A stretch of DNA of 64,000 nucleotides from Steinernema hermaphroditum (Eukaryota; Nematoda; Chromadorea; Rhabditida; Steinernematidae), in NCBI GenBank assembly GCA_030435675.1, contig CM059625.1, positions 2,480,001 through 2,544,000 on the forward strand, in the 5' to 3' direction. Below, piece by piece: positions 26,501 to 38,819 of the stretch. The notes beneath the pieces are model-generated. The model ran no database searches. It was not told the DNA's origin and was given only the letters and a program-made list of their open reading frames with translations. A program made the position numbers and the translations under genes. Numbering within the stretch: the stretch's first letter is position 1; each line of letters starts with the position of its first letter.

Positions 26501-26732
26501 AGGTCTCCAGCACCGCACATGGAATTGAATTCCTTGTGATCATTCCGATTATCATTGTAGCTTCAAGAAGCTTAAGAGAAACGTCCAACAAATGTCGAAT
26601 GTTGCTGTATTTTCATAGTGTTCACCTTGTTCTAGTTAATAAACACCTTACAATGTGTGCTCGTGTTGATTCATCATTTGTGTTATGCAAAAACAATGAT
26701 GAAAACACTTGTCTGCAGGAAAGAAAAGATTT
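23543..26732. other. Intergenic region upstream of the BSX gene
   Basis: No gene supported. Several TAATTAG/CAATTAG-like AT-rich homeodomain-site cores occur between 24.4 and 25.7 kb (for instance 24452-24457, 24486-24491 and 25684-25690), which is common in AT-rich DNA and not evidence by itself. GC-rich patches at 23.6-23.75 and 25.6-25.8 kb stand out. Confidence 0.4.
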
Positions 26733-27056
26733 GATCTCGGGCGGGCTCGAACCGCCGGCCTTCTGTGTGTTAGACAGATTTGATAACCACTACACCACGA
26801 GATCACTTATGTGGATTTCCCACCGAATGCATCTCCAGTCGAAGTCTATTCTGATCAGTCACTTTGCTGTGCCGTCTTTCACTGCAATAATTCGCGCATT
26901 TACAGTCAAGGTCGAACGGTAAATCGTCTCTCTTCGGCACCTTAGCGCTCGCAATTAGATCCAAACATGCCACTTTGACTCTTCCGCCGACAGCTCTGTG
27001 GTGGTCTTGTCGCACCTTTTGTTTAAACAAATGAACTAATTGGTCAATTAAAGGTA
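26715..27056 (-). repeat. Duplicated tRNA block, copy 1
   Basis: Nearly the same sequence recurs at 29032-29358: the tRNA-Val gene plus about 250 nt of its 5' flank. Shared landmarks are AATTCGCGCATTTACAGTC, CTTCGGCACCTTAGCGCTCG, TTTGTTTAAACAAATGAACT and TTGGTCAATTAAAGGTACAT. Copy 1 keeps a short stretch around 26861-26875 that copy 2 lacks. Weak similarity continues to about 27115 and 29442. Confidence 0.85.
26733..26804 (-). tRNA. tRNA-Val (AAC), copy 1, altered D stem
   Basis: 72 nt on the minus strand folding as a cloverleaf. The acceptor is GATCTCG/CGAGATC, the A box TGGTGTAGTGG, the anticodon arm TCTGT-CTAACAC-ACAGA with anticodon AAC, and the T arm GGCGG-TTCGAGC-CCGCC (B box GGTTCGAGCCC). 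A T run (AAATCTTTTC) follows as a Pol III terminator. Compared with the other two copies, base 25 is A instead of C, which breaks the 10:25 pair of the D stem, so this copy may be weaker or decaying. CCA is not encoded, as expected in eukaryotes. Confidence 0.88.
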
Positions 27057-27422
27057 CATCGGATCCGTAGCCCAGGGAACTCAGCACATTACATATATGC
27101 AGTTATTACTCAATGTACAAAGCGACATAATTTGGGCAATTTGAGTAACGCCGAATTTAAAGTGTGTAGTACTCGGCGTGTGTCAGCACGAAGTCCCTTC
27201 GCATCCCGTCTTCCCTTTGTAACGATATCTAAGCAACATTCATAAGCAATGATGACAGCGTCGCCATAGTTGGCGACAACTCGTATCCTCGCAAGCAGTC
27301 GAAGAGCACATATGTCTCCTTCGATCATATGCCTCCGTCTTGTGGCCGTTGAGACAGAGAGGTGGTTTAGTGACTGCTGCAACGGAAATGACGAATGCTA
27401 TCAGCCTCATTCTGATATCTAA

Positions 27423-28808
27423 ATGATCAAGAAGCTCCAACTTGTATTGTTTATCTTTATCTGTGGCGGAGCGATACACTTGTTTTTATACGTCTGTACA
27501 TTAGGAGCCCATTGTACAGTGTCGATGTGTTTCCAATTCGGGTTCTTCAAAAATCTGGATCATATTTGGGCGCGGCTAACCGTGCTGGGTTACTTCCGAT
27601 CGAAAGGTAAGATCATTGTTTAATCACTTAATGACAACGTTATTGATTGATGACGCTTATGCATGTCTTTATATTCAAGGTTACCTCAAAGCGCAACCCT
27701 CAAATCTAACTCATTGCCCGGAAAAACCACCTAACCTCCAAGGCCGCATTCATCTGTGCATGGCCAGCCTACAGCTTACGGAAATCAAGAAACTTTTTCC
27801 TGCTTTAGAAGCTGGAGGGCACGGCCAGCCGTCTACTTGTCGCTCATTGCAAAAGGTCGCCATCATTGTTCCCTTTAGGTGAGCTAGCTAATCCTGCGAC
27901 GTTTTCAACTCAATTTAGAAACCGTGACGAGCATCTTCGTGTATTTCTTCGTAATATTCACTCATTTCTGGCAAAGCAACAACTCGATTATGCAATCTTT
28001 GTCATAGAGCAAGTGGAAGGGGAAGTGTTCAATCGTGCAAAGCTAATGAACGTCGGGTTCGCGGAGGCGTCGAAAATGTACGACTGGAACTGTTTCATAT
28101 TTCATGATGTCGACCTACTTCCCGAAGACGATCGGAATCTCTATAGGTGTGGTGATCAGCCTAGGCATATGAGTGTTGCCGTTGACAAATTTAAGTATAA
28201 GTAAGTTCTTTTCAAATTCCGAGACATAAATTGAACTACGAGGATAGCTGGAGGGCCAAATATCCGGAAATTAGGTTGCAATTGGGTGAATGACATAATT
28301 TCTTCTGTTTGTGCATTGTTCTCTTAGGCTCCCCTACCGAACCATATTTGGTGGCATCAATGCGATCACTCCGGACCAAATGCTGAAGATGAATGGATAC
28401 TCAAATGGTCGGTTTTTATTTCATCTTCTATCAATGCCTTGTATATTACAGACTTCTGGGGATGGGGAGGAGAAGACGACAACATGTACAAACGAAGCGT
28501 ATTCGCCGGCTACAGAATATCTCGATACTCGGCAACCATTGGCCGCTACAAAATGATCAAACACGCTCGTGATAAAACCAACCCTATTAATAGGTTAGAA
28601 CATGAGTAATCTCCGTCCTGCAATCATCACATTTAGGTGCACAAAAAGACTTCTCAATGCAACTCGGAAACGCTGGATGACGGATGGCCTCTCCAATCTC
28701 AACTACAAAGTTGTTTCGCTGGTGCGACATCATCTGTACACAAATATTAAAGTACAGCTGTATGAAAAGGAGTCGCGTGAACGGCTCCGAAACGAAAAAT
28801 TCTGCTGA
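27423..28808 (+). CDS. bre-4: Beta-1,4-N-acetylgalactosaminyltransferase (GT7 family, BRE-4-like)
   Basis: Six exons, 27423-27606, 27680-27878, 27919-28200, 28328-28407, 28452-28593 and 28637-28808, give 352 residues. Golgi type II membrane enzyme: short cytosolic tail, membrane anchor at about 5-30 (LQLVLFIFICGGAIHLFLY), then stem and catalytic domain. GT7 signatures appear in order: VAIIVPFRNRDEHL, FNRAKLMNVGF, the metal-binding FHDVDLLPEDDRNLYRC (Asp191-Val-Asp193), PRHMSVAVDKFKYKLPY, FGGINAIT, and WGWGGEDDN at 251-259. The residue equivalent to Tyr289 of vertebrate beta4GalT1 is Ile228 (RTIFGG). From published structure work Ile or Leu there favours UDP-GalNAc, so GalNAc transfer to GlcNAc ends (LacdiNAc) is predicted. 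In C. elegans bre-4 builds glycolipids bound by Bt Cry5B. AATAAA follows 67 nt after the stop. The gene lies between duplicated tRNA blocks. Confidence 0.9.
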
Positions 28809-28874
28809 ATGCAGAAGTCACCTCTTACCTCATCTTGATGTGATAGTTCTAGGCAAATGCGCTACTGCGTGTAT

Positions 28875-28880
28875 AATAAA
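28875..28880 (+). terminator. Polyadenylation signal of the GalNAc transferase gene
   Basis: AATAAA 67 nt after the stop codon at 28808. Confidence 0.6.
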
Positions 28881-29031
28881 GTTATGGAAACGACAGATTG
28901 TATCTGGTCAGCATTGATTAGCGAGCTTAACAAACTAGGACTTCCCACATTATCTTCTGATTTTTTAGCGACCCCTTTGGCGTTCCCAGGGAAAAAGTGC
29001 TATCCAAGGTAAAGAATACAATGACTTGTGT

Positions 29032-29358
29032 GCAGGAAAGAAAATGTTTGATCTCGGGCGGGCTCGAACCGCCGGCCTTCTGTGTGTTAGACAGATGTGA
29101 TAACCACTACACCACGAGATCACTTATGTGGCTTTCCCACCGAATACATCTCCACTCGAAGTCTATTCTGACGTGTTTCACTGCAATAATTCGCGCATTT
29201 ACAGTCAAGGTCGAACGGTAAATCGTTTCTCTTCGGCACCTTAGCGCTCGCAATTATATCCAAACATGCCACTTTGACTCTTCCGCCGGCAGCTCAGTGG
29301 TGGTCTTGTCGCACCTTTTGTTTAAACAAATGAACTAATTGGTCAATTAAAGGTACAT
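29032..29358 (-). repeat. Duplicated tRNA block, copy 2
   Basis: Partner of 26715-27056 in the same orientation, so the two form a direct repeat around the GalNAc transferase gene. It differs by scattered substitutions and a short deletion after GTCTATTCTGA. Confidence 0.85.
29050..29121 (-). tRNA. tRNA-Val (AAC), copy 2
   Basis: Same 72-nt cloverleaf as copy 1 but with C at position 25, so the D stem G10:C25 pair is intact. Internal A and B boxes are intact and TTTT follows (AAACATTTTC). It should be functional. Confidence 0.92.
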
Positions 29359-29560
29359 CCCATAGAAGTTGGATCGTTGTAAACTTATGGTGTGTAACTC
29401 AGGGAACGCAGTATATTATGTGTAGTAATTACTCGGTGTATGAGCACTCGAAGAGTTCAAACGATAAGTTTGCATGAACTCGGCAAAATTCGTGACAGAG
29501 TCATATGTCTGAATGCCTTCAAAAAATTGAACTTTCCAAGTCAGCGGAGAGAAAAGGTTT

Positions 29561-29632
29561 GATCTCGGGCGGGCTCGAACCGCCGGCCTTCTGTGTGTTA
29601 GACAGATGTGATAACCACTACACCACGAGATC
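29561..29632 (-). tRNA. tRNA-Val (AAC), copy 3
   Basis: Identical over its 72 nt to copy 2, but its upstream flank (after 29632) is unrelated to the duplicated block of copies 1 and 2. A CCTTTTC terminator follows on the minus strand. Identity inside the gene with divergent flanks suggests a separate insertion or gene conversion. Confidence 0.92.
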
Positions 29633-30373
29633 CATGTACTGCTGACCGGGTGTCTTGTAGACATTCTCAGCAGGAAACCACATTATTTGGTTGTTTTCAT
29701 GATGTTCTGCGGAATTTGACAACAGAGGCTACGAGTACTGCTTCCCAGCATCGCAGAGTAGTGTGAGCATCAAGAGGACCAATCAACATGACTGAAAAGG
29801 TAAAATTGTGACACAATCGCATGATTTGGGTCTCGCAACGATACGCCTTACAACATCAAATAAAACGGTCTGTCAATATTACGTAATCAACTGCCGTTGT
29901 TTGTTTGTTCTTTTGCGGTTTTGTCAACGAGAAGCAATTTATCACTATTTTTATGAGATGCTCGCCAAAAAAATTCATTGAAGTAGGGAGCAGGTACACG
30001 AGGACAACATAATGTTCGGATAACAATCAATGCTGGAAACTGATGCTTTATAAGTTGAATGCGCGCGTGGCTTTAGCTGATGCGGTACAAATTGTGTGTC
30101 ATGTCGTTTGATGGAGACACCGATAGCAGTTATTCTAATGTGCTGTTCTAAACCAGTGAAGTAGGCTGCACATGTAACGGGTTACAATCTGTCAAACTCC
30201 TGTAGTAACAGTAGGGCCACAAATCCGCAATTCTAACAAACAATCAGGGACTGTTAGGTCACTGGCGACATACTTTTCTTATAAAGATAGTTTACTAGGG
30301 CACACCGTGACGGCGCACTCTGCGAGAGTTCATTCGTGTTATTTAAAATCGCTTTCACTCTTCCGGTTTTTAC
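29633..30373. other. Intergenic region, no gene seen
   Basis: Between tRNA copy 3 and the acetyltransferase gene. Presumably promoter sequence for the latter; no clear site recognised. Confidence 0.4.
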
Positions 30374-30375
30374 AG
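30374..30375 (+). promoter_or_regulatory. Probable trans-splice acceptor of the acetyltransferase gene
   Basis: CTCTTCCGGTTTTTACAG ends 15 nt before the ATG at 30391. An in-frame upstream alternative start exists only across this acceptor, so I placed the start after it. Confidence 0.55.
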
Positions 30376-30390
30376 AAATTGAACGCGACC

Positions 30391-32293
<1,903 letters not shown>

Positions 32294-32357
32294 ATGTATC
32301 TCATATCTGAAAATCTCACATTGTTTTAAAAAAATCATGTAATTTTAATCCAAAAAG

Positions 32358-32363
32358 AATAAA
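32358..32363 (+). terminator. Polyadenylation signal of the acetyltransferase gene
   Basis: AATAAA 65 nt after the stop at 32293. Confidence 0.65.
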
Positions 32364-33263
32364 TCTCTTGAAAGCAGAACGAATGAGAGTTTTGATGTGT
32401 TTAAATGGAAGAATTGATGCATGCAGAGAGATGAGCATTCAATGAGCATCTGGAACTGGTGTGTCTCATGTTGCAAGTTCCGGACAACAAGCATATCACT
32501 AAGTGTGGAAATGGTTCTTCTCCTGCGTGTGATGCAGAAACAGGACCAGAACAGAATTATATCTCAACAGTCAGGCACAATGACAGCAATCCATCTGTGC
32601 AGATCAGGCGCTAGATGTACTGATTTCATGTCGGTGACCGATGACAGTGTATATGGCCAACCGTGTAATAGCTCAGCATACAGCTCATGTGAGCAATATG
32701 TTCATAGAATGTGTCTATATTAGATGACAACCGTTCATCATTATTTGATGTGTAAGCTCGCAGCATGCATTTATCCCATCGCCTCAACAAATGCAACCAT
32801 TGCTAAGCTAAGTAATGCACATCTAGTCCATTAAGAAATAGGTCAACATTTCTGTATAACCAATATGAATGTCAAGATGCAGATATTTGTGCTTTGTTCT
32901 TATTTATTTGCCAATTGCGCTTTCAATAGCCACAAAGTTGTTCCTGTCAAGCATTATGCAAGCTTTCACTAAGGTCATAGATACTGATAACGTCATATGC
33001 CGTAGATTCGCCAGAATTGGCGTCTCACATGCTAGTGTGATGAACTGTTAGAGCAGAGGTGTGAACCATATTTGCTATGGCCAACTACAGAGTATCGCCA
33101 CATGAATGCACACACATTGATATGGATGCTTGACTTTGTTGCCAAGAGCGTATTATATATCACAGCGTGCACTCAATTCAGTGGACATGATTTCTCGGAG
33201 CCGGAACCAGCTATGGTTGGGAAATCAGCCCGGCTCGCCCTGACTCTCCCAATCAAAAAATGT
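32364..33263. other. Intergenic region, no gene seen
   Basis: Non-coding on both strands. Near its end (about 33196-33216) a CGGAGCCGGAACCAGCT stretch resembles the GGAGCCGGCACCGGCTCC palindrome at 49.06 kb and a sequence near 53.53 kb, suggesting a small dispersed motif. Confidence 0.4.
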
Positions 33264-33833
33264 ACGAGTTTAGTTTACGAGTTTATTTCTCGTATCTAAG
33301 GCTTACGCCTTGCGAGACGTCATATATATGCACAAGAAACGCATTATCACTCCGTAGTCGCCGGTCTTCTTCTGACTTCGGCACATCAGAGTAGAGCACG
33401 GCGATCCCATTAGTGTGCGCGGGCATCAGAGAGGCGAAGAGCTGATTCCGGAGACGGTGGAACACAGCAAGCCCATCTTCAGCTCGGGTGGCAGCGCGGA
33501 CGTCGGAGTTGAGAAGCTTCTTCGGCGGCTTCCGCGGGCAGCACGGGCGAAGAACGGCATCTGGGCGAAACGCGTCGGTGGAGCACAACGGGCAAACCGG
33601 GAACCATCAGGGCAGCTGGCGACGCGGACTTCGGAATTGTGGCGGTTCTTCGGCTTCTCTGGCGGCGCGAGTGGAGTCGGGCGGCAGTGACGGGCTTCTT
33701 GGCAAGACGGTGGAACTACGGCTCCCTGGTGTTCCAGGCCTTCTGGGAGCCGGGGCGATCATTGCGCCAACAACGACGGCCGAGAACGACCGCTCACTCA
33801 ACTCAATCGGCTCAGACAGCCTTAGAGAGAGCG
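33264..33833 (-). mobile_element. Hairpin-tailed repeat family, copy A
   Basis: About 570 bp, closely similar along its whole length to 52860-53435 and more distantly to 61140-61510 and 62729-63238. Read on the minus strand it starts GC-rich (CGCTCTCTCTAAGG), carries a hairpin AAGGCGTAAGCCTT near its end and finishes in repeats of AAACTCGT. Such a tandem tail after a terminal hairpin is typical of SINEs or truncated non-LTR elements. A minus-strand frame (33588-33283, 101 codons) ends just before the tail and could be the remnant of a polyprotein C-end. I found no target-site duplication for this copy. Confidence 0.65.
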
Positions 33834-34812
33834 AGCGGACGACCCAACCGATCGCTGGGGGCACAAATGAAAAGAGATTTCGAAATGAAATTTGAAAAAA
33901 TGAAATTTCGTCTTTTCAAAAAATGTATTCTTCATATAATGCTTTTTCTTGCGAATACACAACAATAGCACGTAAAGATTTATGTACATGCACGATAGCA
34001 TGCAACGGATTTCACAGTCAAGCGACAAAAAGGAATTTAGAGAAGCACGCTAGACGAGAAAAAAACGCATACAACTAGCATGCAAGATGCATTGCACATA
34101 CATTTGCGTGTCATGTCCAGTCAGCAGCTCTATTGCTTCATCATAGTGTTCGTAAGTCGCTGTTCATGCTATCATGAAAAATTACCATAATTCGTTACAT
34201 AAAACGCAGAATCATATTTACATTGTTCATGTTCCCTTTAAACACTCTATGTCACAGCTAGTTACCAAATGCTGTCGCTGTTCATACAATCGGATGTGTA
34301 CACTGAATGAGTTCAGTGCACGCAATTCTCAATCTACACATTCGATAGCATGCATTACACGGGCAATAGGCAGAATGCACTCAAATTCTTCGGACGCCAC
34401 AACGCATTGAGATTGCTCAGTATGGCAGTCAAGTAATCGCGTTGCATGCAGTTTGTCTTGCCTTTCGGATTTGTCGAATTGTGCTGTTTACGTAGGTACC
34501 CCTTGCCATATATATCGATAAAAACGTGAGTTCGACCCAAGTCCCATAACATTTTCACCTAATCTGCTCGTATCAGCGACACCTGATTCAAGTCATTTAC
34601 TCATAAAGCCTTCACCAAAACGTTACAATAAATAATTATAATTACTATTATATAAATAGATTATATAAATAGAAATGTCCTTCGCACTGTTGAAAACCCC
34701 TAAACATCTGACGAACGATTAATATGTACATTAGAAAGCCAGAGGCCAGGAAAGAACCAGTTGGAATAGGGAATCACAGATTCAGAGTGATATGGAGGAA
34801 GCTGCTGTTGCA
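33834..34812. other. Intergenic region, no gene seen
   Basis: Begins just after repeat copy A. It is AT-rich, with a run of TATAAATAGATTATATAAATAG at about 34650-34672. It should include the 3' UTR of the minus-strand golgin gene. Confidence 0.4.
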
Positions 34813-37800
34813 CTAGATAGTGATCAGGTTGCCTCGACAATCCTTACAGTGGATGTTTGCATCAAATGGTTCGGACGGCTTCTCTGGGGTCTGAAACCGT
34901 GTCTGTAACAATGTACGGTTGAATGTTTGGTACCTGAAGATCGGTGAGTAGCTGAAGAATTTTGGTAACTCTCACGTCTCCTTCATCAGCGGCCGTTGTA
35001 TTTCCTGAACATGTTTTGTCAAGACGCATACTGAGATGGTGTACGCTACCATTAGGACTTGGTGGACCCGGAACACCATTTGAAGTCGTTGCCTCCTGCC
35101 CCTCTAGTGCCTCGACATCGACCACTACTTCTTGGTCGGGCAACGGAGGCAAATACAGTTCCTCGCTGTCAATGATCACTTCCTCCTCCCCAGACAGTTC
35201 GTCCGAGATACTTTGACTGAATGTTCTAATCTTTCCGGCACGCTTCGTTACTCGCCGGTTCTTGGCAGCTTCAGCGGCCGCTTTGGAGCCGTGAATGGTT
35301 TGACCCGTTTGGTATGACTGTAGAAGACCACGTTTGGTGAGAAGAGAAAATACTTGACTTTGCAGTTCGTTCAGCTTTGTCTGAAATTAAACGTATTATG
35401 GTATGAACATTTACTCGATGGTAGAGGTATGGAGTAGCATGGAGGCAGTATGGAGCCAGTGTCTTCTCACCTGAACGCGCATTTTCTCCTGAGTCAGTTG
35501 AGCAATTTGTTCGTCACGCTCAGCAAGACGAGCGCGAATCTTTGTTCGCTGATGTTGATACAGTGTGACGTACTCCCCGATAGTATCGTTTTCGGTCTCC
35601 AGTGCAATAAGCATATGCTCGAGACGTTCATTCTTGTCGACGACTTCGGCATTCTGTCTCAGTGCACGGACCAGGCGACCCTCAAGTTCTTCTTTCGTCC
35701 ACTGTGCGCTTCCGACAGCCGGCCTGCCATCGGTTTGTTGTGCTACGCTGTTCGTGGAGGAGCTGGATTTTCCTGGAGTGTATGTAGCTGGAGTAGGAGA
35801 ATCTTCAGCGGACGATATTTCGTTATTGTGCGCGTTGCCGTTGGTGCTGTTGCTCAACTCCAATCGAAGCTGCTCATTCTCGGCATTAAGGTCGCTGATC
35901 CTGTTCATTGCGTGACCAAGCTCGACATGGATGTTGTTCTAAAGTCGCCGTTATGAATAGAATTCTTCGTTGCATAGACTTACTTGGTTTTCATCCTCAG
36001 CGTTCTGCTCCATAATGCGGTGGAACTCGCTGTTTTCGGCCGTTATTCTGCGAAGTTCCATGCGCGTCGCCTCAAGTTCGTCAGTGACATTGTTCAGCCG
36101 TTCACGCAGATAGATCACTTCGTGTTCGGGGATAGGAGCGTTGGACGATTCAGAGTGACGCTCAGTGTGGGTATGCTCGTGGCTCACGGCGCCTTGATCA
36201 CAATCATGAGGATGATCATTCGCGCTTCCACAGGACGAGCAGTCCTCTTCGCTGCTGTCGTCATGTACGATGGCCGGAGGTGGGTAGTTCTGAAATGAAG
36301 CGAACGTTAAGCAAAACGTTTTTTTTGGAAAAGTCTGTCTAGTGTATTGAACGTTGCGTGCCAGGGATGTCTCAGACATACCTGAGAAAGGACTGGAGGT
36401 CGTGCTTCTTCACATTCGTTGTTGTGATGGTGATCGTGGTCGTGGTGACTATGATCATGTTCATGATCGTGATCGTGATTATGGTGATGGTCAGCGTCGC
36501 AGCTATGGCTGTGGACTTCAGCCTTCGGGGCGCTGCTTTCACGCATCTGCTCAATGGTGAAGAGTGCGGACTGCAGTTGTTGTTCCCGCTCTGCACTCTC
36601 GTTCATGACGCTGATGAGCTTGTCTTCCAAAGCGATCAGCTGCTCCTTGAGTTCACTGTTCTGACTCACAGCTCGCGAAACGGTTGCTTTTTCGTTGACC
36701 AGCTGCTCCATGAGACCTCGCACATCCTGCAAGCGGTGATGTTCACGACATGCTATCACAATCGGACCTACCGTATTCACCATCTGCGTGTTTTCACTCG
36801 CTTCTTTAAGACGCCTCACATTGCCGCGTTCTTCTTCCAGCTGGTGTTCACTCGTTTCGTAAACGGACTTCTAAAAAGATAAACTACATTGCTAGATTAT
36901 CATGTGACACATACCAAGCTGTCGTACGCTTTCTTTATTTCAGTCAGTTCCACTATGCTCTCTTGCTGTTTTTCACACACCCTCGTATATTTGTCATGCA
37001 ACTCTTCAGCATATACCCGTAACGACTGGACCTCCTCTTCGCAGTTGGGTGAGCTCTAAACTTGCAGATCTCATATCAGTACACGCGCATTGAACCATAC
37101 ATTTGATCCATCACGTGACTGTGCTTGCTTCGCTCTCAGAGACGACAATTCATTGGTTAAATCGCGGATTTGATCTTGTGCATTGTGCAGCTCATCAGTT
37201 CGCTTGACGAGCGCTTCGCGGGTGCCGTTGAACTCCTTTGTCAGTTCGGCAATTCTCACATCCAAATCAGCCTTGTAGGATTCATAGTAGATTCGCGCAG
37301 AGTCAGCTTGCTTTTTGAGGTCATCGTTCTCAAGGATCAGGTCGGAGATTTGTTCTTTCAGCTGGGTGTTCTCGTCTAAAATAGCGATATAAAAGAATGT
37401 CGGTTGGTGAAGAATACACAGAGGTATGCAGTCGTCAGTAAATTATTACTTACCGATTAATCCAACATTTCCGTCTTGATCAAGCCCGTGCTTCCGCATC
37501 TGGCCAACGTGGATCTCGAGCAGCTCGCACTTCTTCTGTAGCTCTCTTACCATAGCCGATTTTTCTTCGTTCTCCCTGTAAGCCGTCCGGAGACGTGCTT
37601 GTGCGTCATTCTGGTCTTGCTGCATGCGTTGAACCTTGATCTCCATACTAGCGGCTTCCTTATGTCGTCGACTCAGTTCTTCCTGCTGCCGCGAAACGGT
37701 GTCCGACAACGTCTGGATTTCGGTTTCAAATCGCCGGATTTTAGCTTCTTGCGTGATGGAAACCGGCTCACTGTGTGTGGCATGGTCGTGCTAAAGAAAT

Positions 37801-38755
37801 GTAGATCATTCGTTTAGCTCCAAATCACATACCGAATGTGCTATGGCATTCTCCAATGCAGCCTTCGTTGCCATCACCTCTTCAGATAGCTCATTTATCC
37901 TATGATCTTTGGTACGAATCACTCCTTGTAGCGACGTTTTCTCTTCAACTACAGCGCTGAGCGCCGCCTGAAGCTTCGTTATTTGGCTTTCAACAGTTTT
38001 GGAGACGGGCGGATTCGCAACAAGCTGCTCGTAGGCCGAATGAAGGTTGCTGTAGTGTCCAACGAGCTCCTGATGCTTCTCGTTCAACGAGCGTAGTTCG
38101 GCCCCGGAGCGATGCAGTGCGACGCGAAGTTTCTCAACGGTCTGTTGAGATTCGCTCACGTCCGAAGAACCGTCATAGGAGGGTTGATAGTGATGCGCGT
38201 CGTTAATACGCAAATCGGGTGTTTGACGCTGAGAGTACGAGTTCGGTGTGTCTTCGTGACTGACGCCTGGAAACTACAGAATTCCAACAAGTAATGTGAA
38301 AAGATGGCCAAGTTTAAGTAAGGCTCAAAATGCAGCTCTGGGTTGTCCTGTGTATGTTGGATGTCGTCTTTATAGTTGACCGCAAGATTGCGTTTACTTT
38401 CAAGCCAAAAGCTACCTATGTTAGCATCAATTGGCTTGTACTTGGCTCTATCTAAGCCTTGGATGTGCTGATGTTTTGGCAATGCAACCTGTCTTGTCCG
38501 TGTATGCCTTCTCTTTCTTAATGAAATGTATTCTTAAACTTACTGCTCACAGACATGCGCCCATTCTGCAACTCGGACGTACTCGACACGCTCAACGAAG
38601 GCGACGGAGCCGATCTCGCCGGCGCCTGCTCGCCATGTCCACCGACGCGTTTTGCTTGAAATTCTTTTAACTAAACATGTTTATACAGCCGATGCCCATA
38701 TGAATAACGCTACCTTTTTACGCGCATTAGCAACCTTTCCCGCATGGTCGGCCAT
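34813..38755 (-). CDS. golga2: Golgin GM130 (GOLGA2), cis-Golgi coiled-coil tether
   Basis: Eleven exons on the minus strand: 38755-38714, 38670-38544, 38266-37833, 37790-37454, 37375-37101, 37055-36915, 36870-36382, 36289-35984, 35938-35471, 35380-34934, 34890-34813. All phases close to give 1047 residues. GM130 sits on cis-Golgi membranes and tethers vesicles through p115 and GRASP65. Evidence: a short basic N-terminal motif (KVANARKKLKEFQ, as in the p115-binding end of GM130), long coiled coil between about 80 and 870, and ETENDTIGEYVTLYQHQR matching the conserved GM130 segment ETDTIGEYIALYQSQR. The C-end TKILQLLTDLQTPEKP...ANIHCKDCRGNLITI parallels the GRASP65-binding tail, which ends in a PDZ-type ligand. 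Odd: residues about 572-602 are half histidine (HSHSCDADHHH, HDHDHEHDHSHH), followed at 616-664 by an acidic, Cys- and His-containing stretch (EEDCSSCG, HDCDQGAVSHEHTHTERH). The 62-nt leader follows an AAATTTCAG acceptor at 38818-38819. Confidence 0.9.
36490..36560 (-). other. Approximate position of the end of the golgin His-tract exon segment (His/Asp-rich coding tract spans about 36420-36513)
   Basis: The minus strand encodes a tract in which 16 of 31 residues are His, alternating with Asp and Glu. On the plus strand it appears as an irregular TGATCGTGG/TGATGG repeat (about 36424-36497). It lies in the seventh exon, fully open in the golgin frame. The coding context argues against an assembly slip, although the underlying codons are repeat-like and may vary in length between individuals. 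Confidence 0.6.
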
Positions 38756-38817
38756 GGCCCGCTGTTTTGATCGAGCTCGCTGACGCTGGTTTCAGCTATC
38801 CGGAGTTGCCTGCTCAC

Positions 38818-38819
38818 CT
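38818..38819 (-). promoter_or_regulatory. Probable trans-splice acceptor of the golgin gene
   Basis: CAGTAAATTTCAG on the minus strand, 62 nt upstream of the ATG at 38755, with no coding exon before it. Confidence 0.45.

Noticed and set aside
33415..33968. Overlapping plus-strand frames in repeat copy A (and 53086-53565 in copy B)
   Set aside because: Frames are broken differently between copies and have no domain; they come from the GC-rich repeat body.
36358..36882. 174-codon plus-strand frame with long hydrophobic Val/Ile/Met stretch
   Set aside because: It is the antisense shadow of the golgin His-tract exon; the GTG/ATG-rich repeat reads as hydrophobic on the other strand.
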